Source: Chromohalobacter moromii (GTDB lineage Bacteria; Pseudomonadota; Gammaproteobacteria; Pseudomonadales; Halomonadaceae). Taken from it: DNA of 64,000 nucleotides. Each line of letters starts with the position of its first letter. Position 1 is the stretch's first letter. A program made the position numbers and the translations under genes. The notes beneath the pieces are model-generated. The model did no database searches and was not told the DNA's origin. It saw nothing but the letters and a program-made list of their open reading frames with translations. The stretch is from NCBI RefSeq assembly GCF_023091865.1, contig NZ_JAHXDI010000002.1:1-64000 (forward strand), given 5' to 3'. Shown here piece after piece: positions 46,499 to 55,520 of the stretch.

Positions 46499-47425
46499 TC
46501 AGTCGTCGTAACGGATTTGCGGATCGAGCGCGGAATAGAGCAGGTCGACGAGCAGGTTCATCAGCACGATCAGTGCCCCGTAGAACACCACCGTGCCCAT
46601 CACCAGGGTGTAGTCGCGGTTGAGGGCGGCCTGCACGAAGTAGCGGCCAATGCCGGGAATGCCGAAGATCTGTTCGATCACCACCGAGCCGGTGATGATG
46701 CCTGCGATCGCCGGCCCCAGGTAGGAGGTCACCGGCAGCAGGGCGGGGCGAATGGCGTGGCGCCAGATCACCTGGCGCTCGGAGAGCCCCTTGGCTCGCG
46801 CGGTGCGAATGTAATGGCTGCCCAGCACCTCGATCATGCTGGCGCGCATCATGCGTGCGATATAGGCGATCTGCTGAATCGACAGCGCGATCACCGGCAA
46901 CACCAGATTGGGTAGGGCACCGCCATTCCAGCCACCGGCCGGGAGCCAGGCGAGCAGCACGCCGAAGACCAGCGCCAGGATCGGTGCGATCACGAAGTTG
47001 GGCACTGCGATACCCGCCAGTGCCGTCCCCATGACTGTGTAATCGATCATCGTGTTGCGTCGTAGGGCGGCAATGATGCCCAGCGGGAGTCCGATCAAAA
47101 GTGCGAGCAGAATTGCCAGGCCGCCGATCTCGAGACTGACCGGAAAGCCCTGGGCGATCAGCTCGGTGACCGAGAAATCCTTGTACTTGAACGATGGCCC
47201 GAAATCGCCCTGCAGCAGGTTGCCCATATAGCGCAGATATTGCTGGGGCAGGGGCTCATCCAGGTGATAGGCCGCCTTGAGGTTGGCCTCGATTTCTGGA
47301 GGCAATTGGCGCTCGCCGTCGAACGGCCCGCCTGGCGCGACGCGCATCAGGAAAAACGAGATCGTGATCACGATCAGCAGGGTGGGAATCGCGGTGAGCA
47401 GGCGCTTCAGGGTATAACTCAACAT
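46499..47425 (-). CDS. oppB: Oligopeptide ABC transporter permease (OppB type)
   Basis: The 308-residue permease starts MLSYTLKRLLTAIPTLLIVITISFFLMRVAPGGPFD, the usual OppB/DppB N-terminus. It has about six membrane helices and an EAA loop (HYIRTARAKGLSERQVIWRHA). It pairs with OppC to form the channel and is separated from oppA by 100 bp containing a hairpin. Confidence 0.94.
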   Translation of the reverse strand: MLSYTLKRLLTAIPTLLIVITISFFLMRVAPGGPFDGERQLPPEIEANLKAAYHLDEPLPQQYLRYMGNLLQGDFGPSFKYKDFSVTELIAQGFPVSLEIGGLAILLALLIGLPLGIIAALRRNTMIDYTVMGTALAGIAVPNFVIAPILALVFGVLLAWLPAGGWNGGALPNLVLPVIALSIQQIAYIARMMRASMIEVLGSHYIRTARAKGLSERQVIWRHAIRPALLPVTSYLGPAIAGIITGSVVIEQIFGIPGIGRYFVQAALNRDYTLVMGTVVFYGALIVLMNLLVDLLYSALDPQIRYDD

Positions 47426-47470
47426 GGCAGATCACTGTGTTGGAAAGCCGTCTTCATCGATATCAGGCAG

Positions 47471-47508
47471 TGCCGCACTCAAACCATGGAAGGGGCCCGA
47501 GTGCGGCA
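47471..47508 (-). terminator. Intra-operon hairpin between oppA and oppB
   Basis: TGCCGCACTC and its complement lie 18 nt apart, with no T-tract. Such hairpins after a binding-protein gene often stabilise or partly terminate the transcript, so that more binding protein than permease is made. Confidence 0.55.
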
Positions 47509-47525
47509 GTTTCGACATACAGTGC

Positions 47526-49118
47526 TCAGTCGCCGTCGTGAAATTTCACCCAGCGTGAGGGGTGGTCATCCTCGGCATTGTCCTGCCAACCAGTGATCTC
47601 GGGATTGACCAGGTTGCGCGTCACGTAGTAGAGCAACGGCACCAGGGCGTAGTCATCGAGGGCGGTGTTCTCGGCCTTTTCGAGAAGCGCTTCGCGTTTG
47701 TCGAGGTCTTGAGTGCTGGCAGCCTGGTCGAGCAGCGTGTCGTACTCGGCGTTGTCGTAGTCGCCGTAGTTGTTGCCGACACCGCCGCGCAGCAGCGTCA
47801 GGAAGTTTTCGGCATCGTTGTAGTCGGCTATCCAGCCGGCGCGGGCCACATCGAAGTCGCCTTCTTGAATGGTCTGGTAATGCACGGTGGCTTCGGCGTT
47901 GGTCATTTCGACCTCGACCCCCAGCGGCTTCCACATAGCCGCCATGGCGATAGCGATCTTCTTGTGCTCGTCGGATGTGTTGTAGCGCAGCTTCAGTTGC
48001 AGCGGATGGTCGGGGCCGTAGCCGGCCTCCTTGATTAGTTGCTTGGCTTTGGCCAGGCGTTTGGCGTAGTCACCCTCGACGCCGTCCATGTGCTGGACGT
48101 CGTAGTGGCTGGTGCCCGGGGGGACTAGCGAATAGGCGTCCTTGAAACTGCCGGCCATGATCTGCTCGGAGAGTACCTTGCGACGTGCGACCAGGTTCAG
48201 GGCTTTGCGGACGCGCTTGTCGGCAGTCGGGCGGCCGTCGCGGGTGTTGAGCACGTAGTAGTAGGAGCCCAGCATCGGGCTCAGGTGAGTGGCCTCGGGG
48301 AGATTGTCCTTGAGCCACTGGTAACGGCTCGACGGATACTCGCGCAGCACATCCAGCTCACCGGCGCGAAAGCGCGAGATACCGGCGTTACGGTCCTCGG
48401 TATTGAAGTAGTTGACACCATCGAGGCTGACGTCGTCGGCGTCGTAGTATTCGGGATTCTTCGCGACGGAGATTCGCGATTGCGAGACCCATTCCGTCGG
48501 CGTGAAGGCGCCGTTGGTAACGATATTATCCATCTTGACCCACTGCTTGCCATATTCCTCGACGGCATGCTTGGGCAGCGGGTAAGCGGTGTAGTGGGTC
48601 AGCAACTGCGGAAAATAAGGCGTCGGCGCGTTGAGCGTCACCTTGAGCGTCTTGCCGTCGTCGAGTGATTCCACGCCCAGTGCGTCGAGCGGCTTCTCGC
48701 CGCTGTTGACGGCTTCGGCGTTCTGGATCGGGTAGAGCAGGTACGCGTATTTCGAGGCGCTGGCCGGATCGAGAAGGTGTTGCCAGCCGAAGACGAAATC
48801 CTCTGCGGTGACCGGCTCACCGTCGGACCATTTGGCGTCGTCGCGCAGATGAAAGGTGTAGGTCTGGCCGTCCTCGGAAATGTCCCAGTCGGTAGCCATG
48901 CCGGGGATGGCCTCGCCCTCGGGATTTTTCTTGACCAGCCCTTCGTAGACATCCATCAGGACTTGGGATTCCCAGACGCCGCCGGAGACCTGCGAAGTAT
49001 CGAAGGACGCTAGTTCGCCCATCACGCCGATGTTGAGGGTGTCGGCCTGCGCTGGCGCCGCCAGGGCCAGGGAAGACAGCGCCATGGCGCCGAGTAGGGT
49101 ATGCGAGTGTCGAAGCAT
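47526..49118 (-). CDS. oppA: Periplasmic oligopeptide-binding protein (OppA/SBP_bac_5)
   Basis: The 530-residue solute-binding protein has a signal peptide (about 1-25, ending AQA), then the SBP_bac_5 fold with VYEGLVKKNPEGEAIPGMATDWDISEDGQ near the start and ARAGWIADYNDAENFL in the second lobe. OppA-type proteins bind peptides of two to five residues with little sequence preference. The ATG at 49118 has GGAA upstream. It is the first gene of the operon and divergent from prfB. Confidence 0.93.
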   Translation of the reverse strand: MLRHSHTLLGAMALSSLALAAPAQADTLNIGVMGELASFDTSQVSGGVWESQVLMDVYEGLVKKNPEGEAIPGMATDWDISEDGQTYTFHLRDDAKWSDGEPVTAEDFVFGWQHLLDPASASKYAYLLYPIQNAEAVNSGEKPLDALGVESLDDGKTLKVTLNAPTPYFPQLLTHYTAYPLPKHAVEEYGKQWVKMDNIVTNGAFTPTEWVSQSRISVAKNPEYYDADDVSLDGVNYFNTEDRNAGISRFRAGELDVLREYPSSRYQWLKDNLPEATHLSPMLGSYYYVLNTRDGRPTADKRVRKALNLVARRKVLSEQIMAGSFKDAYSLVPPGTSHYDVQHMDGVEGDYAKRLAKAKQLIKEAGYGPDHPLQLKLRYNTSDEHKKIAIAMAAMWKPLGVEVEMTNAEATVHYQTIQEGDFDVARAGWIADYNDAENFLTLLRGGVGNNYGDYDNAEYDTLLDQAASTQDLDKREALLEKAENTALDDYALVPLLYYVTRNLVNPEITGWQDNAEDDHPSRWVKFHDGD

Positions 49119-49219
49119 GTTGTCTATTCCGCTTGTTGTTGTGCCGGGTGCCGCGAAAGGCGCCACATCATGGGATTACCATCTCTCCACCTGGCAAAAC
49201 GTGTCCATTGCAAATTTCG

Positions 49220-49239
49220 TATATGCTTTTTCATATATT
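49220..49239. promoter_or_regulatory. AT-rich palindrome between oppA and prfB
   Basis: TATATG and CATATA are separated by six bases within an AT-rich core of a 264-bp divergent spacer. It probably holds promoter elements for one or both genes; boxes could not be fixed with confidence. Confidence 0.35.
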
Positions 49240-49382
49240 CGATAGAGCGCTTATTAATGCCGCGAAACGCGGCATGGGATAGCCGCTCGCGGGTGCATTG
49301 GCTACAATGTGTCTCTTTTCTTCACCGTGTACCGGCGAGTGCGCCGTTGCGGTGCGAATCAGCGCGCCTGAAAAGGATTCCC

Positions 49383-50481
49383 ATGCAAGAGATCAACCCG
49401 ATCAACCACCTCCTCAAGGACCTGTCCGAACGGACAGACGTCCTGAGGGGGTATCTTTGACTATGCCGCAAAGAAAGAACGGCTAGAGGAAGTTACCCGC
49501 GAGCTGGAAAACCCGGATGTGTGGAGCGATCCGGACTACGCGCAGAAGCTAGGTAAGGAGCGCGCTACTCTGGAGGCCGTCGTCGAGACTTTCGATGCGT
49601 TGGATCAAGGCCTGACAGACCATCAGGAATTGCTTGAGCTGGCGGTGATGGAAGAAGACGACGCCACCATCGACGAAGTGCGAAGCGAACTCGACAAGCT
49701 CGAGTCCCAGCTCGCCAAGCTCGAGTTCCGGCGTATGTTTTCCGGCGAGATGGACACCAATAACGCCTATCTCGATATCCAGGCCGGCTCCGGCGGCACC
49801 GAGGCCCAGGACTGGGCCAATATACTGCTGCGTATGTACTTGCGCTGGTGCGAACATCACGGCTTCAAGACCGATATTATCGAGTTGTCCAGCGGCGATG
49901 TGGCGGGTATCAAGTCCGCGACCTTGCACATTCAAGGCGATTACGCCTTCGGTTGGCTACGCACCGAGACCGGCGTGCATCGCTTGGTGCGCAAGAGCCC
50001 GTTCGACTCGGGTGGGCGTCGGCATACCTCGTTTGCCTCGGTGTTTCTATCGCCGGAAATCGACGACAACTTCGAGATCGAGGTCAACCCGTCCGATCTG
50101 CGCGTCGATACCTATCGTTCCAGCGGTGCCGGCGGCCAGCACGTCAACACCACCGACTCGGCGGTGCGTATCACCCACGAACCCACGGGGATCGTGGTGG
50201 CATGTCAAGGCCAGCGCAGCCAGCATGCCAACCGTGACTTCGCCATGAAGCAGCTCAGGGCGAAGTTGTGGGAGCTGGAAATGGACAAGCGTAATGCCGC
50301 CAAACAGGAAGCCGAGGACAACAAGTCGGATATCGGCTGGGGCAGCCAGATCCGCTCCTATGTGCTCGATGACCAGCGTATCAAGGATTTGCGCACCGGC
50401 GTGCAGTCCAGCAACTGCGAGAAAGTGCTCGACGGCGATCTGGATCAGTTCATCGAGGCGAGCCTGAAACAAGGGCTTTAA
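49383..50481 (+). CDS. prfB: Peptide chain release factor 2 (programmed +1 frameshift)
   Basis: RF2 ends translation at UGA and UAA. The gene is read as 25 codons from the ATG at 49383 to CTT (49455-49457), then shifts +1 past the in-frame TGA at 49458-49460 and continues from GAC at 49459 to the stop at 50481, giving 365 residues, the E. coli length. The second part has the specificity motif SPFDS, and GGQ in [19 protein letters not shown] lies before the ATG. The frameshift is an autoregulation: low RF2 slows termination at the UGA and favours the shift. It is followed by lysS, as in E. coli. Confidence 0.97.
49446..49461 (+). promoter_or_regulatory. prfB frameshift site
   Basis: The internal Shine-Dalgarno-like AGGGGG (49446-49451), a 3-nt spacer, slippery CTT and TGA followed by C form the canonical RF2 recoding signal. 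Confidence 0.95.
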
Positions 50482-50622
50482 GAAAGCCTGAAGAGCGGCA
50501 CTTCGTGCCTGGAAGCTGTAAGAGGGAAGAAAGATCACAAGTCAAACTTCAAAAGCCGTGGAGTGGTTGTGGAGTGGTGGTTTGATCTTGGCTTCTAGCT
50601 TCTAGCTTCCAGCTTTCTTTTA
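50480..50622. repeat. Long imperfect palindrome between prfB and lysS
   Basis: The left arm begins AAGAAAGCCTGAAGAG and contains CTGGAAGCTG. The right arm, read in reverse, begins AAAGAAAGCTGGAAGC and contains TAGAAGC units and GATCAAAC. The arms pair imperfectly over about 60 bp each. CTTCTAG is tandemly repeated in the right arm. Confidence 0.6.
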
Positions 50623-50640
50623 TTCTTCACAGGTAACGAT

Positions 50641-52143
50641 ATGGCCAACCAAGACTCCCCTCAGCACGACGAGAATCACCTGATCGCGGAACGCCGCGCC
50701 AAGTTGGCGGCACGTCGCGCCCAAGCCGCAGAAGAGGGCGGTAGCGCCTTTCCTAGCGACTTTCGCCGTGACAGTCTCGCGGCTGAACTGCAGGCCGAGC
50801 TGGGCGACAAGGACAAGGCCGAGCTGGAAACGCTCGACCGTCAGGCGTCGGTTGCCGGGCGCATCATGCGCCAGCGCGGGCCGTTCATCGTCATCCAGGA
50901 CGTTTCCGACCAGATTCAGCTTTATGTCGACAAGAAAGGCCTGCCCGCCGAGGTGCTGGAGGACGTCAAAAGCTGGGACATCGGCGATATCGTCGCGGCG
51001 CGCGGACCGGTGCACAAGTCCGGCAAGGGCGATCTTTACGTGATGATGGGCGAGGCGCGCTTGCTGACCAAGAGCCTGCGGCCCCTGCCTGATAAGTTTC
51101 ATGGCTTGACCGACACCGAAGCGCGCTATCGCCAGCGCTACGTCGACCTGATCATGAACCCCGAGTCGCGGCGTGTCTTCGAGGTGCGCTCGCGGGTGAT
51201 CAGCGGCATTCGGCGCTTTTTGGTCGATCGCGGCTTCATGGAAGTCGAAACGCCGATGCTGCAGCAGATTCCCGGCGGCGCCACGGCACGGCCGTTCGTC
51301 ACGCATCACAATGCGCTGGATATCGACATGTACCTGCGCGTTGCGCCGGAGTTGTATCTGAAGCGGCTGGTGGTAGGCGGCTTCGAGCGGGTATTCGAGA
51401 TCAACCGCAACTTCCGTAACGAGGGGTTGTCGACGCGTCATAACCCCGAGTTCACCATGCTCGAGTTCTACTGGGCCTATGCCGATTACCGTGACCTGCT
51501 CGACCTGACCGAGGCGATGATTCGCGACGTCGCCCACGACGTGCTGGGCACGACCACGGTTGAGTATCAAGGCACGAACTATGAACTCGGCGAGCCTTTC
51601 CAGCGGCTTACCCTGCGCCAGTCGATTCTGGAATACGGCGAGGGCATCGGCGAAGGCGATATCGATACCTTTGACGGCGCTCAGGCGACCTGCGAGCGTT
51701 TGAGAGTTCCCGTCAAGCCGAACTGGGGCTTGGGCAAGCTGCAGACCGAGATCTTCGAGGCTGTTGCGGAAGACAAGCTCGATCGTCCGACGTTCATTAC
51801 CGAATATCCGGCTGAAGTCAGCCCGCTGGCGCGGCGCAACGATACCAATCCGCACGTCACCGATCGCTTCGAGTTCTTCGTCGGCGGCCGCGAGATCGCC
51901 AACGGCTTCTCCGAGCTCAACGATGCCGAGGACCAGGCCGAGCGCTTTGCTGAGCAGGCGGCCGAAAAGGACGCCGGCGATCTAGAGGCGATGTATTACG
52001 ATGCCGATTACGTCCGCGCGCTGGAATACGGCCTGCCGCCGACGGCGGGTGAGGGCATCGGTATCGACCGCCTGGTCATGTTGCTGACCGATAGCCCGTC
52101 GATTCGCGATGTGTTGTTGTTCCCGGCGATGCGCCCGGAATAA
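50641..52143 (+). CDS. lysS: Lysyl-tRNA synthetase, class II
   Basis: The 500-residue enzyme has an N-terminal OB-fold anticodon-binding domain (about 60-170). The class II catalytic core follows, with motif 1 around [11 protein letters not shown], motif 2 [20 protein letters not shown], and motif 3 [14 protein letters not shown]. It charges tRNA-Lys. AGGTAACGAT precedes the ATG. It follows prfB, as in E. coli. Confidence 0.97.
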   Translation: MANQDSPQHDENHLIAERRAKLAARRAQAAEEGGSAFPSDFRRDSLAAELQAELGDKDKAELETLDRQASVAGRIMRQRGPFIVIQDVSDQIQLYVDKKGLPAEVLEDVKSWDIGDIVAARGPVHKSGKGDLYVMMGEARLLTKSLRPLPDKFHGLTDTEARYRQRYVDLIMNPESRRVFEVRSRVISGIRRFLVDRGFMEVETPMLQQIPGGATARPFVTHHNALDIDMYLRVAPELYLKRLVVGGFERVFEINRNFRNEGLSTRHNPEFTMLEFYWAYADYRDLLDLTEAMIRDVAHDVLGTTTVEYQGTNYELGEPFQRLTLRQSILEYGEGIGEGDIDTFDGAQATCERLRVPVKPNWGLGKLQTEIFEAVAEDKLDRPTFITEYPAEVSPLARRNDTNPHVTDRFEFFVGGREIANGFSELNDAEDQAERFAEQAAEKDAGDLEAMYYDADYVRALEYGLPPTAGEGIGIDRLVMLLTDSPSIRDVLLFPAMRPE

Positions 52144-52332
52144 CGCCGAATACAATAGCTGCGCCGTCCAATCGCGGCGTTGCGCGGTACTCGGCGCGCC
52201 TCACCTATACCCCATAGGCTCGGGCGCCTGTGTGCCGTGCGCCTTGCGCTTGAACAGGCTCGCAGATTGTCTCGATCTCATTCACCTACGTTGAGCGTCT
52301 GCCATCCTGTGAATTGTTTTCGCTAGACGTTA

Positions 52333-52362
52333 TTGGTCAGGGGCGCGGTGAGCGCCCATAAT
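52333..52362 (+). promoter_or_regulatory. Putative promoter of the acidic orphan gene
   Basis: TTGGTC and CATAAT (52357-52362) are 18 bp apart. The spacer contains an inverted repeat GGGCGC-GGTGA-GCGCCC (52341-52357). The -35 box is weak. Confidence 0.35.
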
Positions 52363-52416
52363 GGCTGCGGTTCGAATTCCGCCGATCCCGAGCGGTTCCC
52401 AAAAGAGGTAACACCG

Positions 52417-52803
52417 ATGAAGCTGCTCAATCGCTCCGCGCTGAGCGTCAAGCCGACCCAGGCGTTCGTTGACTGGATCAACTCGCTGGAGCCCACCGTC
52501 GGTGAGGACGATTTGACCCTCGACGATGTCGAGCGTGAAAGCACCGTCTATCTGATCCCGGAAATGGACTCGCCGGAGGTGTTGGCCGCCTACGTGCGCG
52601 AGCGCCACCTCGATCTGCTCGAGAACGAGCTGAGCGCTTGGGAAGAAGACGCGCGCCAGTGGCCGGAACCGCTCGACTGGGCGCTTTTCGAGCAGTTCCT
52701 CGTCGTCGAACACAGCTATCTGGCGCTGGATCTCGATGATGAAGTGCCGCTCGAGATTTCCGAGATCGACGATAGCCTGCTGCTTGAAACCGACGAGGAT
52801 TGA
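52417..52803 (+). CDS. Acidic hypothetical protein, 128 aa
   Basis: No family recognised. It is strongly acidic (Glu/Asp throughout, ending LLETDED), soluble and helix-prone. It starts MKLLNRSALSVKPTQAFVDW and contains LDDVERESTVYLIPEMDSPE and EPLDWALFEQFLVVEH. AGAGGT lies 7 nt before the ATG, and the gene has its own possible promoter and a following hairpin (52838-52855), so it appears monocistronic. Confidence 0.75.
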   Translation: MKLLNRSALSVKPTQAFVDWINSLEPTVGEDDLTLDDVERESTVYLIPEMDSPEVLAAYVRERHLDLLENELSAWEEDARQWPEPLDWALFEQFLVVEHSYLALDLDDEVPLEISEIDDSLLLETDED

Positions 52804-52837
52804 CGCGTTCGGTGAGTAGTGTAGAGAACCGGTGCGC

Positions 52838-52855
52838 GGCGGCTATTGAGCCGCC
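52838..52855 (+). terminator. Hairpin after the acidic orphan gene
   Basis: GGCGGCT and its complement around ATTG, 35 bp past the stop; no T-tract. Confidence 0.4.
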
Positions 52856-52909
52856 GGTGTGTCGCGGGATGAGAGCGTCGGTGAAGGTCAAGGGTATGTT
52901 GACGTGCTG

Positions 52910-54289
52910 ATGCGGCGTCTTTTCGTGACACGTCCCGGCGACGAAGGGCTACCCGGCCCCCAGCGCCGCTTGGCGATGCTGGTGATGGTGTTGGGAACGT
53001 TGATGTCGGTGCTTGATAACGGCATCGTCAATATCTCGTTGCCCACTCTGGCGCAAGAGTTGACGGTGAGCGAGTCGCGCGCGGTGTGGGTCACTAACGT
53101 CTATCAGCTGGTATGCGCGGCCCTGTTGCTGGGATTTGCTGCCTTGAGTCGGCTTATTGGGCGGCGACGCCTGTACTTGGGCGGCCTGGCGTTGTTCGTG
53201 TTGGCCTCGCTATGTTGTGCGTTGTCGCGCAGTTTCGAATGGCTGGTAGCATCGCGCATGTTGCAAGGCATCGGCGCCGCGGCGATGTTGAGCATTGGCC
53301 CATCCATGTATCGCTTGATCTTTCCCTCGCGGCTGTTGGGCTCGGCAATCGGTATGGGTGCCTTGGTGGTGGCCTTCGGCATCGCCTTCGGCCCATCGCT
53401 GGGCGGCATCATCCTGCATTTCGCGAGTTGGCCGTGGCTGTTCGCGATCAACGTGCCGCTGGGGCTGCTTGCCTTGATCCTGGGGATTCGCGCGCTACCC
53501 AGCGAGACGATCGAGTCCCGGGGATTCGATTGGCTAGGGGCACTACTCTCGGCCTCGATGCTCAGCGGTTTCGTGTTTTCGCTCGATCATATCGGCCACG
53601 GTGCGCGCGGTACGAGTGCCTGGTTGCCGTTGCTGCTCAGCGTGCTGTGCCTGGTGCTGTTCGTGTGGCGCCAACGAAGCGCGAATGCGCCCTTGGTGCC
53701 GTTGCCCATGTTTCGTGCCACGCGCTTTAGCATCGCCGCGATGATCTCGTTGATGGCCTTCGTTGCCCAGGGAATCACCTTCGTAGGGCTGCCGTTCATG
53801 TTTCAGACGGTGATGGGCGCGACGCCGCTCGAGGCGGCCTTGCTATTCACCCCCTGGCCACTAGCGCTGATGCTGATAGGGCCGCTCTCGGGGCGGCTCG
53901 CCGACCGCTTCAATCCGACATTGATCTCGTCGCTCGGCCTGGCGATCTTCCTACTCGGGATGCTGAGCCTGGTAACGCTGACGGCCGAGTCTGGCGCCGT
54001 GTCGATTGCTTGGCGGGCAGTGTTATGCGGGGTTGGCTATGGGCTTTTCCAGGCGCCTAACAATCGCGAGATGATCGGCAGCGTGGCGTTGACCTACAGC
54101 GCCAATGCCTCGGGCGTGCTGGCCTCGGTACGGACCTTCGGCCAAGCCTTGGGGACCGCCTCCGTGGGATTGATGCTGGCACTTTCCTGGGGCTCGCTGT
54201 CGTATGCGCTGTGGCTGGGCTGTGCCAGTGTGGTGGTGGCATTGGCACTCAGTGTGTGGCGGATTCCGCTGGCGCGCGCCAAGGCGTGA
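52910..54289 (+). CDS. MFS drug-export-type transporter (DHA2-like)
   Basis: The protein (459 residues from the ATG at 52910) has about 14 membrane helices and the DHA2 pattern LMSVLDNGIVNISLPTLAQEL in helix 1 (motif D1, with Asp). R-x-G-R-R follows the second helix, and a motif C-like AFGIAFGPSLGG is present. Family members are proton-driven exporters of drugs or organic compounds. The start is uncertain: GTG at 52904 (AGGG at 9 nt) and GTG at 52859 are in frame. There is no adjacent regulator or membrane-fusion gene. Confidence 0.85.
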   Translation: MRRLFVTRPGDEGLPGPQRRLAMLVMVLGTLMSVLDNGIVNISLPTLAQELTVSESRAVWVTNVYQLVCAALLLGFAALSRLIGRRRLYLGGLALFVLASLCCALSRSFEWLVASRMLQGIGAAAMLSIGPSMYRLIFPSRLLGSAIGMGALVVAFGIAFGPSLGGIILHFASWPWLFAINVPLGLLALILGIRALPSETIESRGFDWLGALLSASMLSGFVFSLDHIGHGARGTSAWLPLLLSVLCLVLFVWRQRSANAPLVPLPMFRATRFSIAAMISLMAFVAQGITFVGLPFMFQTVMGATPLEAALLFTPWPLALMLIGPLSGRLADRFNPTLISSLGLAIFLLGMLSLVTLTAESGAVSIAWRAVLCGVGYGLFQAPNNREMIGSVALTYSANASGVLASVRTFGQALGTASVGLMLALSWGSLSYALWLGCASVVVALALSVWRIPLARAKA

Positions 54290-54355
54290 GCGATGCTTAT
54301 TCCCCACCGCGGGAAACGTTACAATGACGCGTATCCGACAGAGGAGGAAGGTGTC

Positions 54356-54667
54356 ATGAGTGTTCAGGCACGTATCGAAGAGAAGCTGCAGTCACTCGAC
54401 CCCGAGCATGCGGCGGTCGAGAACGAAAGCCACATGCACAATGTGCCGCCGGACTCCGAAACGCACTTCAAGGTGACGTTGGTCGCCGAGCGCTTCGCGG
54501 GCCTGATGCCGGTCAAGCGCCATCAGCAGGTCTACGCGTTGCTCGCCGACGAGCTTTCCGGTCCGGTGCACGCCTTGGCTTTGCACCTCTATACGCCCGA
54601 GGAATGGCACCAGCGTGCCGCGACGCGTCCAGATTCTCCCAATTGTCGAGGCGGCGGCGCAGGCTGA
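54356..54667 (+). CDS. bolA: BolA family protein
   Basis: The 103-residue protein has the BolA fold, with NESHMHNVPPDSETHFKVTLV (conserved His) and a C-terminal LADELSGPVHALALHLYTPEEW with the second conserved His. E. coli BolA alters cell shape and acts in general stress; BolA proteins pair with monothiol glutaredoxins to bind iron-sulfur clusters. GGAGGAAGG precedes the ATG. It lies one base before the holD-like gene, so the two are likely co-transcribed. Confidence 0.93.
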   Translation: MSVQARIEEKLQSLDPEHAAVENESHMHNVPPDSETHFKVTLVAERFAGLMPVKRHQQVYALLADELSGPVHALALHLYTPEEWHQRAATRPDSPNCRGGGAG

Positions 54668-54668
54668 C

Positions 54669-55520
54669 ATGGTAGGCGACGTCCAGCGGTTGCAATATCT
54701 CGAGGCTATGGGGCTTGGCGCTTGGACCAGCCGTTATCGGCTGCCCAATGCGCTGCCTACGCCTGCGTGCGAATGGGAAGCGGCACCGGTCGAAGCGCCG
54801 ACGAGCCACGGTGCGCGTTTGCAAGCGCTGCTCGACGATGCGGCGAAGGTACCGTCGACGCCCTCTTCGGGCGAGGCGTCTTCGGGAGCAACGCCGTCGC
54901 GAGATACCGACAAGCCGGTCGTGAATGCATCTGCACGGGCATTGTTGCTGGGTGATGCGCCGCCCGCGTCGTCGTCTTCGGCACCGGAGCCTGCCACCGA
55001 AGCCGAACCAGCGACGCCGACCACGGATGTCGGCGAGACCGAGGCGCACACGGCGCTGCGCTACGACCTGCAAGTCGCGGCCTTGGAGGGGCGCTGGTTG
55101 CTGCTGGTGCCCGAGGCTAGCGCACCCGATCGAGTGGCGCATGAACTGCTTGGCAACCTGCTGCGCGCGGCCGGCATTGCCGTGGATGTGGCGCTCGAGT
55201 TCCGCAGCTTTCAATGGCCGCTCGTCGATAACGCACCGGCGACAGCGCCCCTGGACGAGGCGCGCGATGGCTTGCGTGCCTATCTCGCTGGCCAGGCGCG
55301 GCGCGGCTGGCGTCCCGAGCGGCTGTTGGTGTTCGGCCAGAATACGACCCTGGACGCGGTACTGGCTCTCGAGGAAGCACGCAGCGAGACCTTAAGCTTG
55401 CCATGCTGGACGCTGCCGTCGTTGTCGGAGCTTAAGTCGTCCGCCGCTGCCAAGCGCGCTTTGTGGCCGCAGCTTGCGTCATGGCGCGACGCCTGGGCCG
55501 GACATGACGATGCATCTTGA
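54669..55520 (+). CDS. holD: HolD-like DNA polymerase III psi subunit, extended
   Basis: The 283-residue protein is about twice the size of E. coli psi (137). Its N-terminus (QRLQYLEAMGLGAWTSRYRLP) aligns with the chi-binding N-terminus of HolD (LQQLGITQWSLRRP). Its C-terminus (LPSLSELKSSAAAKRALWPQLASW) aligns with the HolD end (SPALTDLRANPTARAALWQQI). The middle holds a Ser/Pro/Ala/Glu-rich, probably disordered stretch (about 55-135) absent from E. coli. The following gene is rimI, as in E. coli holD-rimI. Identity rests on these end motifs plus synteny; overall similarity is low. Confidence 0.7.
   Translation: MVGDVQRLQYLEAMGLGAWTSRYRLPNALPTPACEWEAAPVEAPTSHGARLQALLDDAAKVPSTPSSGEASSGATPSRDTDKPVVNASARALLLGDAPPASSSSAPEPATEAEPATPTTDVGETEAHTALRYDLQVAALEGRWLLLVPEASAPDRVAHELLGNLLRAAGIAVDVALEFRSFQWPLVDNAPATAPLDEARDGLRAYLAGQARRGWRPERLLVFGQNTTLDAVLALEEARSETLSLPCWTLPSLSELKSSAAAKRALWPQLASWRDAWAGHDDAS

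Noticed and set aside
43979-49118. An ectoine/hydroxyectoine-specific ABC transporter next to ectD
   Set aside because: The binding protein is of the SBP_bac_5 oligopeptide family and the ATPase is OppD-OppF type, not EhuABCD or TRAP-type TeaABC.
49383-49460. prfB as a pseudogene because of an early in-frame TGA
   Set aside because: The TGA is the well-known programmed frameshift site with all its elements.
50620-51855. A 411-codon minus-strand frame
   Set aside because: It is antisense to lysS.
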